From: Croceicoccus sp.
GTDB lineage: Bacteria > Pseudomonadota > Alphaproteobacteria > Sphingomonadales > Sphingomonadaceae
Assembly: GCA_029936705.1 (NCBI GenBank)
Contig: JAPYSD010000256.1
Span: forward strand, 1-5,742
Reading direction: 5' to 3'
DNA: 5,742 nt
Positions 5,335 to 5,742 of this stretch are shown here, piece after piece (within the stretch, counting starts at the first letter, position 1; each line of letters starts with the position of its first letter). A program made the position numbers and the translations under genes. Under the pieces are notes generated by a model. The model made no database searches. It saw only the letters and a list, made by a program, of their open reading frames with translations, and had not been told where the DNA came from.

Positions 5335-5742
5335 ATGACTGCCCAGCCCCGCGAGAACCTGTCCGGCCTCGACCTTTGTGCCGAGATCGAGCGGCTGCGC
5401 AAGGAGCGCAATGCCGTGATCCTGGCGCACTACTACCAGAAGCCCGAACTGCAGGACCTCGCCGATTTCGTCGGCGATTCGCTCGAACTGTCGAAGAAGG
5501 CCGCCGCCACCGACGCGGACGTGATCGCGTTCTGCGGGGTCAAGTTCATGGCCGACACCGCCAAGATCCTCTCGCCCGAAAAGATCGTGGTGCTGCCCGA
5601 CCTGGACGCGGGATGCAGCCTGGAAGACAGCTGCCCGCCCGAGAAGTTCCGTGCCTTCCGCGAGGCGCATCCCGATCACATCGCGCTGACCTATATCAAT
5701 TGCAGCACCGAGGTGAAGGCGCTGTCCGACGTGATCGTGACC
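5335..5742 (+). CDS. nadA: Quinolinate synthase NadA (5' part, runs off the window)
   Basis: NadA is a cytoplasmic [4Fe-4S] enzyme that condenses iminoaspartate with dihydroxyacetone phosphate to quinolinate in de novo NAD synthesis. The 136 codons present show the family hallmarks: ILAHYYQKPELQDLADFVGDSLELSKKA (29-56), FCGVKFMADTAKIL (66-79) with C67 as the expected first iron-sulfur ligand, the GCSLEDSCP block (93-101), and TYINCSTEVKAL (119-130). The other two cluster cysteines lie beyond the window. The ATG is well supported by AAGGAG at 5323-5328 with a 6-base gap. It follows the membrane-protein gene by 59 bases on the same strand. No nadB or nadC is visible, although they commonly lie next to nadA. 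Confidence 0.97.
   Translation, partial: MTAQPRENLSGLDLCAEIERLRKERNAVILAHYYQKPELQDLADFVGDSLELSKKAAATDADVIAFCGVKFMADTAKILSPEKIVVLPDLDAGCSLEDSCPPEKFRAFREAHPDHIALTYINCSTEVKALSDVIVT

Overview
The window is GC-rich chromosomal DNA that reads as an alphaproteobacterium, most likely of the sphingomonad group (Sphingomonas, Novosphingobium, Erythrobacter or relatives). This rests on the protein sequences of DnaA, S20 and NadA, on the strong G/C bias at third codon positions, and on the rpsT-dnaA gene order, which is also known from Caulobacter. The genus is an inference.

Left half, minus strand. dnaA (replication initiator, stop at 85) ends in a strong GC hairpin at the window edge. Upstream of it, in the same orientation, lies rpsT (ribosomal protein S20, 2185-2445). 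The two are separated by almost 700 bases without a convincing gene. That gap holds a clear rho-independent terminator for rpsT (2032-2054), two further hairpins between it and the rpsT stop, a near-perfect 12-base direct repeat just upstream of dnaA, a short palindrome, and an AT-rich patch beside degenerate DnaA-box-like 9-mers. A plausible sigma70-type promoter for rpsT lies at 2597-2625.

Right half, plus strand. Four genes follow one another with gaps of 37 to 68 bases and could form one transcription unit. They are a HesA/MoeB/ThiF-family adenylyltransferase, a metallo-beta-lactamase-fold hydrolase with a C-terminal helical or winged-helix region, an unassigned multi-pass membrane protein, and the first 136 codons of nadA (quinolinate synthase), which runs off the window.

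The most notable observation is that the ThiF-family gene is broken by one in-frame amber codon (3392-3394). The next 37 codons continue in the same frame, carry a family-typical C-terminus, and contain the second CxxC of the expected zinc site. This looks like a recent nonsense mutation, a sequencing error, or a case of readthrough or suppression. I saw no mobile element, CRISPR array, tRNA or rRNA, and nothing that I would defend as a wholly new system.
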